This document shows, piece by piece, positions 41,303-50,629 of a DNA stretch of 64,000 nucleotides (the first letter of the stretch is position 1; each line of letters starts with the position of its first letter). The position numbers and the translations under genes were made by a program. The notes beneath the pieces were generated by a model. The model saw only the letters and a program-made list of their open reading frames with translations. It was not told where the DNA came from and made no database searches. The DNA lies in NCBI RefSeq assembly GCF_947501405.1, contig NZ_CANMVK010000002.1, positions 930,001-994,000 on the forward strand, read 5' to 3'. This DNA is from an uncultured Hoeflea sp. GTDB taxonomy: Bacteria; Pseudomonadota; Alphaproteobacteria; Rhizobiales; Rhizobiaceae.

Positions 41303-42052
41303 TTGGCCAACGATCCGATTAGTCAGTTCCAGATCAAGAATATCGTGCCGATCGAAATCGGCGGGCTGGATCTTTCGTTCACCAATTCCTCGCTGTTCAT
41401 GGTGGCGACCGCCGCCGCCGCCGCGGGCTTTTTGTTCCTGACCACCGCCAATCGCGGCCTGGTGCCCTCGCGGCTCCAGTCGATTTCGGAAATGTCCTAT
41501 GAATTCGTCGCCTCCATGCTGCGCGACGGGGCGGGATCGCAGGGCATGCGCTTTTTCCCGATGGTGTTTTCGCTGTTCATGTTCATCCTTGTGGCGAACC
41601 TGTTCGGCATGTTCCCCTATTTCTTCACCGTCACCAGCCACATCATCGTCACCTTCGCGCTGGCAATGCTGGTGATCGGCACCGTGGTCGTCTACGGCTT
41701 CTGGAAGCACGGTCTGCATTTCCTCAATCTGTTCGTGCCCTCCGGCGTGCCCGGGCTTTTGATGCCGCTGGTGGTGATGATTGAGGTGATCTCCTTCCTG
41801 TCGCGGCCCATCAGCCTGTCCGTGCGTCTGTTCGCCAACATGCTTGCCGGTCACATCACGCTCAAGGTGTTCGCGGGCTTCGTGGTGTCGCTCGGCGGCA
41901 TGGGCGCGCTGGGCATCGGCGGCGCCATCTTGCCGCTGTTCATGACCGTGGCGCTAACCGCGCTTGAATTCCTCGTCGCCTTCCTTCAGGCCTATGTCTT
42001 TGCGGTGCTGACCTGCATGTACCTCAACGACGCCCTGCATCCCGGCCACTAG
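41303..42052 (+). CDS. atpB: ATP synthase F0 subunit a
   Basis: The 249-residue protein has five to six membrane helices; the essential stator arginine lies in [18 protein letters not shown] near residue 175, and [22 protein letters not shown] forms the last helix. Subunit a forms the proton half-channels against the c-ring. The start is TTG 41303 with AGAGG upstream; the product begins M(L)[12 protein letters not shown]. It lies between atpI and atpE. Confidence 0.95.
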   Translation: MANDPISQFQIKNIVPIEIGGLDLSFTNSSLFMVATAAAAAGFLFLTTANRGLVPSRLQSISEMSYEFVASMLRDGAGSQGMRFFPMVFSLFMFILVANLFGMFPYFFTVTSHIIVTFALAMLVIGTVVVYGFWKHGLHFLNLFVPSGVPGLLMPLVVMIEVISFLSRPISLSVRLFANMLAGHITLKVFAGFVVSLGGMGALGIGGAILPLFMTVALTALEFLVAFLQAYVFAVLTCMYLNDALHPGH

Positions 42053-42118
42053 GATCGTTTCACCGGCGGAGACCCGCCAACACAACTTGCATCCATCCCA
42101 TTCCAAAGGAGCTCAATC

Positions 42119-42346
42119 ATGGAAGCAGAAGCAGCAAAGTACATCGGCGCCGGTATCGCATGCCTCGGCATGGGCGGCGCGGGCATTGGCCTGGGCAACA
42201 TCTTCGGCAGCTATCTGTCGGGCGCACTGCGCAATCCTTCGGCAGCTGACGGCCAGTTCGGCCGTCTGATCTTCGGCTTCGCCGTGACCGAAGCTCTGGG
42301 CATCTTCTCGCTGCTCGTCGCGCTCCTGCTGCTCTTCGCCGTCTAA
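42119..42346 (+). CDS. atpE: ATP synthase F0 subunit c
   Basis: The 75-residue hairpin protein has two membrane helices joined by the polar loop [14 protein letters not shown]. The proton-carrying carboxylate is Glu58 in [11 protein letters not shown]. The absence of a sodium-coordinating Gln/Ser set indicates a proton ring. AAGGAGC precedes the ATG. As expected for a highly expressed c subunit, it has a free 60-bp leader and a short GC hairpin downstream (about 42371-42394). Confidence 0.96.
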   Translation: MEAEAAKYIGAGIACLGMGGAGIGLGNIFGSYLSGALRNPSAADGQFGRLIFGFAVTEALGIFSLLVALLLLFAV

Positions 42347-42412
42347 GCGACGCTTGAAGACTAGGCTTGCCGCGCCGGATCCTCCGGCGTGGCGGTTCAT
42401 CTGGAGGTGACC

Positions 42413-42997
42413 ATGTTTGTTGTGACCCCGGCTTACGCCGAGTCCAACCCCACCGAAGGGACGCATTCGGAAGCCGGCGCGCCCGGCGGCGACGCCCATG
42501 GCGGCGGCGCATTTCCGCCCTTCGATCAATCGACCTTCGCTTCGCAGCTGTTGTGGCTGGCGATCACCTTCGGGCTGTTCTACCTGCTTATGTCGCGGGT
42601 CATCGTGCCGCGTATCGGCGGTATTCTGGAGCATCGGCGCGACCGCATCGCCCAGGATCTCGATGAGGCCAATCGCCTGAAGGAAGAGGCCGACAACGCC
42701 ATTGCTGCCTATGAGCAGGAACTGGCCGAGGCACGCAAAAAGGCCTCTGCGATCGCGGAAACCGCGCGCGAGAAGGCCAAAGCGGCCGCCGACGCCGAGC
42801 GGTCGACGAGCGAAGCCGAGCTTGCTGCCAAGATGGCGGATGCCGAAAAAAGCATCTCCGCCATCAAGGCCAAGGCGCTGGGCGATGTCGATGCGATTGC
42901 CGAGGACACCGCCTCCGATCTGGTCAAGCATCTGCTCGGCGGTTCCCTGACCAAAGCCGAGGTCGCAGCCGCGATCCGCGCTGCGTCGGGCAAATAA
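42413..42997 (+). CDS. atpF': ATP synthase F0 subunit b' (divergent second b subunit)
   Basis: The 194-residue protein has one membrane helix ([20 protein letters not shown], near residue 45) followed by a long charged coiled coil rich in Ala, Glu and Lys. This is the b' subunit that pairs with b to form the peripheral stalk in alphaproteobacteria and cyanobacteria. An Ala/Gly/His-rich extension precedes the helix. ATG 42413 has GGAGGTGA directly upstream; an in-frame start at 42389 is less likely. The gene lies 15 bp before atpF. Confidence 0.92.
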   Translation: MFVVTPAYAESNPTEGTHSEAGAPGGDAHGGGAFPPFDQSTFASQLLWLAITFGLFYLLMSRVIVPRIGGILEHRRDRIAQDLDEANRLKEEADNAIAAYEQELAEARKKASAIAETAREKAKAAADAERSTSEAELAAKMADAEKSISAIKAKALGDVDAIAEDTASDLVKHLLGGSLTKAEVAAAIRAASGK

Positions 42998-43012
42998 GCG
43001 GGAGAGACGACA

Positions 43013-43492
43013 ATGGACGCTTCATTCTGGGCCCTGGTCGGTCTCATCATCTTCCTGGGCATCATGGCCTATATCAAAGTTCCGGCGATGATAGCCGGTG
43101 CGCTCGACAAGCGCGCCGACCAGATCCGCAACGAACTTGAACAGGCCAAGAAGCTGCGCGAGGAAGCGCAGCAATTGCTCGCTGAATATCAGCGCAAGCG
43201 CAAGGAAGCCGAAGCCGAAGCTGCTTCGATTCTGAGTGCTGCGGAGAAGGAAGCCGCAATCCTGCGTGAGGAAGCCAAGGCCAAGACCGAGGAATATGTC
43301 AGCCGCCGCACCGCGATGGCCGAGCAGAAGATCCAGCAGGCCGAAGCCGACGCCATTAACGAGGTTCGCGCCTCCGCGGTCGATCTGGCCGTTGCCGCCG
43401 CGCAGAAGCTGATCGGCGACAAGGTCGACAGCAAGGCCAACAACGCTCTGTTCAAGGCGTCGCTGGATGATCTCAAGACCCGCCTCAATTAG
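43013..43492 (+). CDS. atpF: ATP synthase F0 subunit b
   Basis: The 159-residue protein has an N-terminal membrane helix (FWALVGLIIFLGIMAYI, residues 4-20) and a long amphipathic coiled coil with many Lys/Glu/Ala. It forms the stator stalk with b'. It is the last gene of the F0 operon and is followed 26 bp later by a canonical intrinsic terminator. Confidence 0.94.
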   Translation: MDASFWALVGLIIFLGIMAYIKVPAMIAGALDKRADQIRNELEQAKKLREEAQQLLAEYQRKRKEAEAEAASILSAAEKEAAILREEAKAKTEEYVSRRTAMAEQKIQQAEADAINEVRASAVDLAVAAAQKLIGDKVDSKANNALFKASLDDLKTRLN

Positions 43493-43518
43493 AAGGCGCT
43501 GCCAGTTAAAAAGAATTG

Positions 43519-43546
43519 AGGCCGGGGAGCGATCCCCGGCCTTTTT
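43519..43546 (+). terminator. Rho-independent terminator of the F0 operon
   Basis: AGGCCGGGGA (43519-43528), loop GCGA and TCCCCGGCCT (43533-43542) form a perfect 10-bp stem followed by TTTTT. It lies directly after atpF. Confidence 0.92.
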
Positions 43547-43630
43547 CATGGTTGCGTTGCTTGGCGGGTTTGCTCGTCATTGCCGGTCACGCAAAGGGCG
43601 GGGGCGAAGAGTGCAGCCTGGCTGGTGATC

Positions 43631-44275
43631 TCAGTCTTTGCGCAATGGCCTAAAGCTCATCCGGTGCAGAGGGCAGGGGCCATGCTCGGCGATGGCCTTG
43701 AGATGCCGTGCCGAGCCGTAGCCCATATGGGTTTCAAAGCCATAGGCCGGGTAGAGCGCGGCGGCGCGTACCATCATCCGGTCGCGCATCACCTTGGCGA
43801 CGATTGATGCTGCGGCAATGGACAGTGACCGTGCGTCGCCCTTGATCAGCGCCCGCGCCGCGCATGGCAGGCCGGGCGGCACGTCGCGGCCGTCGACCAG
43901 CGCATAGAGGGGCTGCAGCGAAAGCCCCGCCAGTGCCCGGCGCATGGCGCCGAGACTCGCCTTGCGGATATCGCTGGCCTCGATCTCGCGCGCCGAAGTG
44001 CTGGCAATCGACACGGTGGATGTGGCCAGAATCTCTTCAAACAGCAGTTCACGCGCCTTGCGCGAAAGCGCCTTGGAATCATTGAGCCCTTCCGGGATTG
44101 AACACACATCGAGAATCACCGCCGCTGCCACCACCGGACCCGCGAGCGGGCCACGCCCGGCTTCGTCGAGCCCGGCAACCGGCGCCAGCCCTTTGCGCGC
44201 CATATGCCGCTCGAAACGGTCATCGGGCGTTAAGGGATAATCGGGAAACAGGGAATCGGGCGGGGTGCGAGCCAT
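43631..44275 (-). CDS. rnhB: Ribonuclease HII
   Basis: The 214-residue protein contains the RNase HII catalytic motif [19 protein letters not shown] near its N-terminus (Asp and Glu of the DEDD set), [15 protein letters not shown], and [15 protein letters not shown] near residue 165. It removes ribonucleotides from DNA and RNA primers. ATG 44275 was taken; GTG near 44293 with AGAGGA upstream, or ATG 44314, are alternatives. It is separated from the upstream radical SAM gene by a hairpin. Confidence 0.93.
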   Translation of the reverse strand: MARTPPDSLFPDYPLTPDDRFERHMARKGLAPVAGLDEAGRGPLAGPVVAAAVILDVCSIPEGLNDSKALSRKARELLFEEILATSTVSIASTSAREIEASDIRKASLGAMRRALAGLSLQPLYALVDGRDVPPGLPCAARALIKGDARSLSIAAASIVAKVMRDRMMVRAAALYPAYGFETHMGYGSARHLKAIAEHGPCPLHRMSFRPLRKD

Positions 44276-44397
44276 GTTGCGGCGCAGCTTGCACACCCGC
44301 CCGATCCTCTGCAAGGCCCGGCGGCTCGGGACGGAGGCCGCGCGGGCGCCGGACCGCCGGGGACGGGGCGGGTGGCAGTCCGGAATTCATCATCGCT

Positions 44398-44420
44398 GGC
44401 CGGGGCTTAAAATCCCGGCC
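44398..44420 (-). terminator. Hairpin between the radical SAM gene and rnhB
   Basis: GGCCGGG (44398-44404) and CCCGGCC (44414-44420) form a stem around GCTTAAAAT, 15 bp after the stop of the radical SAM gene on the - strand. No T-tract follows, so termination may be incomplete. Confidence 0.5.
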
Positions 44421-44434
44421 GGTTGCTGCCTCTG

Positions 44435-45592
44435 TTACAGCAGGCTCAGTTGCACGCCGTCGCCCAGCGGCGGAACGAAATGGTCGGTCCGTAGAGGCGC
44501 CTTGCGTAGGTTGAGGTCAAGCCGCTTTGCGGCCAGTTCGAAGCGGCGGGCGATCTGCCAGGCATAGGGCCCCGCGCCGCGCATCCGTTTGCCGAATTCG
44601 GCGTCATAATCCTTGCCGCCGCGCATCGAGCGGATCAGCGCCATGACGTGCCGGTAGCGATCCGGGTAATGCCTGAGCAGCCAGTCACGAAACAGCGGGC
44701 TGACCTCGATCGGCAGCCGCAGCATCACGTATCCGGCGGTTTCCGCGCCCGCGGCCTTGGCCGAATCGAGAATGCGCTCGATTTCGTGGTCGTTAAGCCC
44801 CGGGATGACCGGCGCCGCCATGACCGAGACCGGGATGCCCGCCTCCGAAAGCGCCCGCATTGCACTCAACCGCTTGTCGGGTGTGGCCGCACGCGGCTCC
44901 AGCGTGCGCGCCAGCTTGCGATCGAGCGTGGTGACCGACAGGGCCACACGGGCAAGCCCCCTGGAGGCCATGCGTGACAGAATATCGATGTCCCGGGTGA
45001 TCAGCGCCGATTTGGTTACGATGCCGACGGGATGTCCGGCCGCCTCCAGCACCTCGAGCAACTGCCGCATGATCCGCCATTGTTTCTCGATCGGCTGATA
45101 GGGATCGGTGTTGGTGCCGATGGCGATCGGCTGAACCTTGTAGCCCGGCCGTGACAATTCCCGCTCCAAGAGCCGCGGCGCGTCGGGTTTGGCAAACAGC
45201 CGTGCTTCGAAATCGACACCGGCCGACAATCCCATATAAGCGTGTGTGGGCCGGGCGAAGCAGTAGACGCAGCCATGTTCACAGCCGCGATAGGGGTTGA
45301 TCGACCGGTCGAATGACAGATCCGGCGACTGGTTGCGGGCGATGATGCTGCGCGGCTTTTCCACCTGCACTTCGGTCTTGAACGGCGCCAGCTCTTCAAG
45401 GCTGTTCCAGCCATCATCGAAAACCTCGCGGGTTCGAAGTTCGAAACGGCCAGACATATTAAGGCCCGCGCCGCGGCCCCGGTTGCGCTCGCCGGCAACC
45501 CGCAGGCCGCTGGCCTGAACCAGCGTGTCGGCTTCCGCCGCCTGCAGGCCGGGGGCGAAGGCGGTCTGTTTCAATGTCGAAAGGTTCGGCAT
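44435..45592 (-). CDS. PA0069 family radical SAM protein (SplB-like)
   Basis: The 385-residue protein has the radical SAM cluster motif CEHGCVYC within INPYRGCEHGCVYCFARPTH (about residue 80) and the SAM-domain phrases IAIGTNTDPYQPIEKQW and VTKSALITRDIDIL. These match the PA0069/Rv2578c group, related to spore photoproduct lyase, whose biochemical role is not established. ATG 45592 has AAGGAG 6-7 nt upstream. A LexA-type box and a TATAAT element lie just upstream, so DNA-damage induction is likely, and a repair role is a reasonable inference. Confidence 0.87.
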   Translation of the reverse strand: MPNLSTLKQTAFAPGLQAAEADTLVQASGLRVAGERNRGRGAGLNMSGRFELRTREVFDDGWNSLEELAPFKTEVQVEKPRSIIARNQSPDLSFDRSINPYRGCEHGCVYCFARPTHAYMGLSAGVDFEARLFAKPDAPRLLERELSRPGYKVQPIAIGTNTDPYQPIEKQWRIMRQLLEVLEAAGHPVGIVTKSALITRDIDILSRMASRGLARVALSVTTLDRKLARTLEPRAATPDKRLSAMRALSEAGIPVSVMAAPVIPGLNDHEIERILDSAKAAGAETAGYVMLRLPIEVSPLFRDWLLRHYPDRYRHVMALIRSMRGGKDYDAEFGKRMRGAGPYAWQIARRFELAAKRLDLNLRKAPLRTDHFVPPLGDGVQLSLL

Positions 45593-45641
45593 GACATCTC
45601 CTTGCGCGCTGGTTTGACCGGGGGATTGATTGATCATCATG

Positions 45642-45680
45642 ATTATATTCCTAGCCCAGAAAACAGAACATAGCAAGAAC
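45642..45680 (-). promoter_or_regulatory. LexA-type SOS box and promoter of the radical SAM gene
   Basis: On the - strand GTTCTTGCTATGTTC (45680-45666) is a perfect GTTC-N7-GTTC direct repeat, the LexA site described for alphaproteobacteria. A perfect TATAAT (45647-45642) lies downstream; a -35 at 17-bp spacing (TGTTCT, 45670-45665) would fall inside the box, so LexA binding would block the polymerase. Transcription from here starts downstream of ATG 45640, which supports the ATG 45592 start. Confidence 0.7.
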
Positions 45681-45783
45681 AAAAAGCCAACTGCTGAAAA
45701 CCGAACCGCCTGTTGTCCCCGGGATGTACCAGCCGCCCGGCGTTGGGCTTTGCGCCAATCGCCGCATGGCTTAGAAGGAGCCC

Positions 45784-46314
45784 ATGATTACGGTGCTTAT
45801 TGAATGCAAAGACCAGGAACATGCCCTGGCTGCCACGCTGGCAGCACTGGTGCCCGGTGCGGTGGAAGGGCTCGTTGCCGATGTGGTGATTCTTGATCGC
45901 GGCTCCGGTGATGGCACCGCACGGCTTGCCGAAGCCGCCGGTTGCCGCTTTCTTGATGACCCCGATCTTCAGGAGGTGGTGCATGGCGCGCGCGCCGATT
46001 GGCTGTTGTTGCTGGAGCCGGGCGCACGTCCCTTGCTTGGCTGGATCGAGCATGTCGGCCAGCATCTCGCGGCGGGCCGTCAGGCAGCCCGAATGCGGCC
46101 GTCGCGGCAATATGGTCCGTCTTTCATGGCCAGATGGATCCGGTGGGCCAAAACGCGCCGCCGGATCTCGGCGCTCGAACATGGCGTGGTGATGCCCAAG
46201 AGCCAGGCCATCGCCAATGCCAGGCCGGGCAATTCGCTTGAAAGCCTGGCCCGCGGTGTCGCGATGAGCCGGCTCGGTTGCGAGATCGTTCCCGCAGCAG
46301 CACTGCTTCCCTGA
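45784..46314 (+). CDS. Small family 2 glycosyltransferase-like protein
   Basis: The 176-residue protein begins ITVLIECKDQEHALAATLAAL and has VVILDRGSGDGTARLAEAAG near residue 35, which corresponds to the nucleotide-binding start of GT2 enzymes, with a degenerate acidic motif (WLLLLEPGARPL in place of a clear DxD). It is shorter than typical GT2 enzymes (about 230-300 residues) and may be a specialised or inactive member. It is divergent from the radical SAM gene and converges on ispE. Confidence 0.7.
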   Translation: MITVLIECKDQEHALAATLAALVPGAVEGLVADVVILDRGSGDGTARLAEAAGCRFLDDPDLQEVVHGARADWLLLLEPGARPLLGWIEHVGQHLAAGRQAARMRPSRQYGPSFMARWIRWAKTRRRISALEHGVVMPKSQAIANARPGNSLESLARGVAMSRLGCEIVPAAALLP

Positions 46315-46345
46315 TTTCAGGCAGAGCGCCCGGTCCGGGGTTTCA

Positions 46346-47224
46346 TCAGGCGGGCAGGGTAGAGGTCGCGACGACAAACCAGCCGGGCCGTGTTCGCTGA
46401 AGCCGCGCCGCAGCCTCCTGTGCGGCCTGCGGACCATCGAAGATTCCGAAACAACTGGCCCCGGAGCCCGACATTCGGGCAAGGCGCGCGCCGGCATCGT
46501 TGAGCGCATCCAGGCAATCGGCAATGGCGGGAACGGTGCCGCGCGCCGGCGTTTGCAGATCGTTGCGGGTCTGGCGGAGCCATGCGAGCAAGGCTTCCCG
46601 GTCGGTAAAGCCGCGCGCTGGCAACTGCGGCAGCGGCGGGTTTTCGCTGTTTTCAAGTGCTGCAAACACAGCGGGCGTCGCGATCCCGATCCGCGGATTG
46701 ACGATCACCAGGTCCAGGCTGAAGCCGAGCTTGGTCGGCGTCAGCGCTTCACCGATGCCGCGCGCCAGTAGCGGCCGTCCCGCCAGACACATCGGCACAT
46801 CGGCGCCAAGCCGGAGCCCAAGCCGCATCATAGCCTCATGGTCGGGGTGATAATCCCAAAGCTCCGCCAGCAACTGAAGCGTCGCCGCCGCATCGGCCGA
46901 ACCGCCACCGATGCCCGAAGCGACCGGCAGCCGCTTGTCGAGCCGGATGTTGACCGGACCCGCAGCCTTTCCCTTTGCCAACGCCGCCTGTCGAAGCACG
47001 TCGCGCGCGCGCGCTACCAAATTGTCGGTCTGCGCCTCGCCGGCGAGTGCACTGGCCTCCGGCCCTTCGACCACCAAGCCATCGGCCGCATCCGGCGTGG
47101 CCGAGACCACATCGCCGAGTGTTGTGAACACCACCAGGCTTTCAAGCAGATGATAGCCGTCATCACGTTGTCCGGTCACATGCAGCGCCAGATTGATCTT
47201 GGCCGGCGCGGTCCTTGCGGGCAT
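46346..47224 (-). CDS. ispE: 4-diphosphocytidyl-2-C-methyl-D-erythritol kinase
   Basis: The 292-residue GHMP kinase shows PAKINLALHVTGQRDDGYH at its N-terminus, the ATP-binding motif PVASGIGGGSADAAATL near residue 95 and RMSGSGASCFGIF near residue 250. It phosphorylates CDP-methylerythritol in the MEP isoprenoid pathway. ATG 47224 follows the TPR gene's stop by about 11 bp; a longer start at 47278 would overlap it. The polyprenyl diphosphate synthase gene, which uses the pathway's products, lies 2 kb upstream on the same strand. Confidence 0.94.
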   Translation of the reverse strand: MPARTAPAKINLALHVTGQRDDGYHLLESLVVFTTLGDVVSATPDAADGLVVEGPEASALAGEAQTDNLVARARDVLRQAALAKGKAAGPVNIRLDKRLPVASGIGGGSADAAATLQLLAELWDYHPDHEAMMRLGLRLGADVPMCLAGRPLLARGIGEALTPTKLGFSLDLVIVNPRIGIATPAVFAALENSENPPLPQLPARGFTDREALLAWLRQTRNDLQTPARGTVPAIADCLDALNDAGARLARMSGSGASCFGIFDGPQAAQEAAARLQRTRPGWFVVATSTLPA

Positions 47225-47235
47225 CGAAACGGGTC

Positions 47236-49125
47236 TCAGTTCACACCGGCCAGATGCGAACCGCTCGGCGCCGGCCATGTATCCGGGTCAAGCGCGCCCT
47301 TCTTGTCCGATCCCGCACCTGCGGGGTCCGGGGTGAGCGGTGTGTCTTGTTCCAGCGCGTCATTGGCCGCCGCAGGCACTGCCGGATCGTCATCGGGCAG
47401 GCCGTCGCGAAGCTTGGCTTCGATCTTCGGTTTGAGATCCTCGTCGGGCTCATTGGCCAGCGCCCGCTTCCACTGGAATGTGGCTTCCAGCTTGCGCCCG
47501 ACGCGCCAGTAGGCGTCGCCGAGATGATCATTGATGGTCGGATCGGACGGCTTGAGTTCGATTGCGCGCTCAAGTTCACGCACAGCGTCTTCATACTGGC
47601 CCAGCCGGTAATGTGCCCAGCCCAGCGAATCGACGATGTACCCGTCATTGGGCCTCAGATCGACGGCGGACCGGATAAGGTCCATCCCCTCTTCCAGGTT
47701 CATATTCATGTCGATCCAGGAATAGCCAAGGTAATTCATCACCTGCGGCTGATCCGGGTAGAGCTCCAGCGCCCGCTTGAAATGGGCTTCGGCCCGGGGC
47801 CACTGCTTGAGCCGTTCGTGGGCGATGCCGGCCTGAAAAAACAGGTTCCAGTCGTTGCGGGTCGGGGTCGGCCCGGCCATGGAAATCGCGGTCTCGTAAT
47901 TGAGCGCCATTTCCACATAATCCTTGTCCTGCGACAGCACGCTGCCATAGGCGAGGTAGCTTCTCAGATCCTGCGGATCCTGCTCGATCAGCGATTTGAG
48001 GTGGTCCTTGGCTTCCGCATTGCGGTCGAGATCGGCCAGCGCCAGCCCCAGTTGCAACTCGGACACCCGGCGCATCGGCGACGTCTCGGGCACTTCCCCG
48101 TAGATCGCGATCGCGTCCTCGATCTTGCCCAGCCGTTCCTTCAAGCTGCCCAGAATAACCAGCGTTGCCGCGTCGTCAGGATTGAGCGCCCGGGCAAATT
48201 GCAGATAGACCGCAACCGTTTCCTCGGCGCCGTCGCGGTTGAGTGCTGCGGCCAAGGTGAACAATGCAGCGGACGCGCCCTGCTGCGCGGTGGTGATCCC
48301 CGGCTGCGGCTTCTCGCCGTTTTCGATCAGCTGCCGCAGCGCCGCAAGCGGCGCGTAATTGGGCGAAAAATCCTCGCCCGCAGCCAGCGCATCGAGTGCT
48401 GCGCGGGTGTCTCCATCGCGCGCCTCCAGGCTCGCCAGCGCCATCACGGTGCGAATAAAGGTATCGGGCGCAGCGCCCCCGCCCTGCGGGTCGGCGACAA
48501 GGTCCTTGAAATGGCTTCGCGCCGCCGCCTTGTCTCCAAGCGCCAGCGCCATGGCGCCGGCGTGATAGCGCGTAAACACCGGGTACCAGGGCGGTCCCTC
48601 CAGCGCCAAAATGGATTGCAGCGCCGCGTCACCTTTGCCATCGCCAAAATCGGCCCAGGCCTTCAATAGCGTGTTGAGCAGCCGGTCGATTGGATTGCTG
48701 TCCTGCGGGTCAAGCAGGCTTGCAGCCTTGCGGTATTCCCGTTTGGCCGTCGCCTCCACGGCCATGGCCAGGCGCGAAACCTGCTCCACCGCCGGGTCAT
48801 CCTTGAGTTCGCGCGCCAGTGCCGCGCCCTCGGAAAAACGGCCATCGGTAAAAAGCGCCACCATCAGCCGTTGCTTGACGTCGATGTTTTCCGGATCGAA
48901 CTCCAAGGCGGTGCTGTAAAACTCGATCGCGTGTTCGGTGTCGTTGTCGACATCGGCAGTGCGGCCGGCCAGAAACGCTCCCGCAAAGCCCAGGAAATTG
49001 GGTTGCGGCTCCTCGGTCGCGGCGGCTGCCTCGCTGGCGGCCAGCGTGATCCGGGGTCCGCTGACAAGAACCAGCACGCCAAGCGCAACGCTGGCCGCCA
49101 ACCGGGCTGTGAGTTTCTGCCGCAT
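47236..49125 (-). CDS. Secreted tetratricopeptide repeat protein
   Basis: The 629-residue protein has a signal peptide (basic start, then ASVALGVLVLVSG, cleavage near residue 29) and an array of TPR motifs over residues 45-570, most clearly AEAHFKRALELYPDQPQVMN, DSLGWAHYRLGQYEDAVREL and ERAIELKPSDPTINDHLGDA. TPR arrays hold protein partners; the target is unknown. It precedes ispE with a short gap and is probably cotranscribed. This TPR-ispE pair is common in Rhizobiales. TTG/ATG at 49128/49125: ATG chosen because AGGA lies 5 nt upstream. Confidence 0.85.
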   Translation of the reverse strand: MRQKLTARLAASVALGVLVLVSGPRITLAASEAAAATEEPQPNFLGFAGAFLAGRTADVDNDTEHAIEFYSTALEFDPENIDVKQRLMVALFTDGRFSEGAALARELKDDPAVEQVSRLAMAVEATAKREYRKAASLLDPQDSNPIDRLLNTLLKAWADFGDGKGDAALQSILALEGPPWYPVFTRYHAGAMALALGDKAAARSHFKDLVADPQGGGAAPDTFIRTVMALASLEARDGDTRAALDALAAGEDFSPNYAPLAALRQLIENGEKPQPGITTAQQGASAALFTLAAALNRDGAEETVAVYLQFARALNPDDAATLVILGSLKERLGKIEDAIAIYGEVPETSPMRRVSELQLGLALADLDRNAEAKDHLKSLIEQDPQDLRSYLAYGSVLSQDKDYVEMALNYETAISMAGPTPTRNDWNLFFQAGIAHERLKQWPRAEAHFKRALELYPDQPQVMNYLGYSWIDMNMNLEEGMDLIRSAVDLRPNDGYIVDSLGWAHYRLGQYEDAVRELERAIELKPSDPTINDHLGDAYWRVGRKLEATFQWKRALANEPDEDLKPKIEAKLRDGLPDDDPAVPAAANDALEQDTPLTPDPAGAGSDKKGALDPDTWPAPSGSHLAGVN

Positions 49126-49233
49126 CAAGTCCTGCCTTATGTTCGATTTGGCCGCGCGCCGGCGGATTGCCGAAGCATATGAGCCGACACCATGGCTTTT
49201 TTGGCGCAGTGCGGCAAGGCGCGGCCGCCTGAT

Positions 49234-50250
49234 CTAGCTCGCGCGGTTGATGCAGAAGGCAATCACCTCCAGCAGCGCCGCCTTCTCTTCAGAATCCGGC
49301 AACGGCGCAAGCGCGTCGCGGGCGATTGAAGCGTAGTGTTCGGCCCGCGCGGTGGTGTCTTTCAGACCGCCATATTTGGCAATTAGCCCGAGCGCCTTTT
49401 CCAGTGCCTTGTCGTCGCTGTTGCCGCCCTCGATCGCTTCGCGCCAGAAGCTGCGCTCGTCTTCGGAGCCGCGGCGATAGGCCAGCACCACCGGCAATGT
49501 GATCTTGCCTTCGCGGAAATCATCACCGACATTTTTGCCCAGGTCGCTCGCCGACCCGTCATAATCGAGCACATCGTCGATCAACTGGAACGCCAGCCCC
49601 AGATTGATGCCGTAGGATCGCAGCGCATTGCGCTCGGCCTTGCCGGCATCGGCGACAATCGGGCCCACTTCGCAAGCGGCGGAAAACAGCGCTGCGGTCT
49701 TGGCGCGAATCACCGAGAGATAATCGTCCTCGGTGGTCTCCATGTTCTTGGCCACGGACAGTTGCAGCACTTCGCCCTCGGCGATCACCGCGGCGGCCGA
49801 GGACAACACGTCGAGCGCCTCCAGCGAACCGACTTCGACCATCATCTTGAAGGCCTGGCCGAGCAGGAAATCACCGACCAGAACACTGGCCTGATTGCCC
49901 CAGATCATCCGTGCGGTCGAACGGCCGCGTCTCAGATCGCTTTCGTCGACCACGTCATCATGCAGGAGCGTCGCGGTATGCATGAATTCGACCGCGGTGG
50001 CGAGCTTGATATGATGCTCGCCGCTGTAGCCGAACATCGTCGCCGAAGCCAGCGTCAGCATCGGCCTGAGCCGTTTACCGCCTGACGAGATCAGATGGTT
50101 GGCGACCTCGGGGATCATCGCAACGTCCGACCCGGCCTTGGACAGGATCAACTGGTTGACGCGCTCCATGTCGCCGCGGGTCTTGGCGACAAGCGGCTTG
50201 ACCGAAGCGTCCCGCTGTTTTCCATCTTCCAGTGGTATGACTACGCCCAA
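49234..50250 (-). CDS. ispB: Polyprenyl diphosphate synthase (octaprenyl/decaprenyl type)
   Basis: The 338-residue trans-prenyltransferase has the first aspartate-rich motif LLHDDVVDESDLRRG (about residue 100) and the second LAFQLIDDVLDYDGSASDLG (about residue 225), plus GGKRLRPMLTL. It makes the long side chain of ubiquinone. The start TTG 50250, with AGGAG 9 nt upstream, yields M(L)GVVIPLEDGKQRDASVKPL, which fits rhizobial orthologues; longer open sequence upstream is not family-like. It is divergent from the DUF2007 gene. Confidence 0.93.
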   Translation of the reverse strand: MGVVIPLEDGKQRDASVKPLVAKTRGDMERVNQLILSKAGSDVAMIPEVANHLISSGGKRLRPMLTLASATMFGYSGEHHIKLATAVEFMHTATLLHDDVVDESDLRRGRSTARMIWGNQASVLVGDFLLGQAFKMMVEVGSLEALDVLSSAAAVIAEGEVLQLSVAKNMETTEDDYLSVIRAKTAALFSAACEVGPIVADAGKAERNALRSYGINLGLAFQLIDDVLDYDGSASDLGKNVGDDFREGKITLPVVLAYRRGSEDERSFWREAIEGGNSDDKALEKALGLIAKYGGLKDTTARAEHYASIARDALAPLPDSEEKAALLEVIAFCINRAS

Positions 50251-50383
50251 GGCTAAGGACTCCTGATTACAGATCGCGGCCACAATATTCAGCGCCTTCG
50301 AGCACCGCAAGCGGCGATTTGGCGCGCCCCGGGCTTGATCCCGCATACGCAGAGATGAAACAAGAGGGTCAAGAGGACCAGCC

Positions 50384-50629
50384 ATGCATGATCTCATTCG
50401 CACCAACGACCCGGTGCTCATCTCATTTGTTGAAAGCCTGATGCGCGACGCGGGCATCGCCTGCATGGTCGCTGACAGCGGCATGAGCATTCTCGAGGGC
50501 TCGGTCGGCGTCATTCCCCGGCGTATCCTTGTGGATCCGGACATGGCGTCGCAGGCCCGCCGCATCATCGCCGATGCGGGTCTCGAAGGTGAACTCCGGC
50601 CCTGGAATGACCGTGACGGCCAAACCTGA
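50384..50629 (+). CDS. DUF2007 domain protein (putative signal-transducing protein)
   Basis: The 81-residue protein covers the DUF2007 fold: ELxRTNDPVLISFVES-type start, AGIACMVADSGMS, and the C-terminal RRILVDPDMASQARRII. Such small proteins resemble PII-like ferredoxin folds but their role is unknown. It overlaps the methyltransferase gene behind it by 23 bp, which suggests coupled translation. Confidence 0.85.
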   Translation: MHDLIRTNDPVLISFVESLMRDAGIACMVADSGMSILEGSVGVIPRRILVDPDMASQARRIIADAGLEGELRPWNDRDGQT

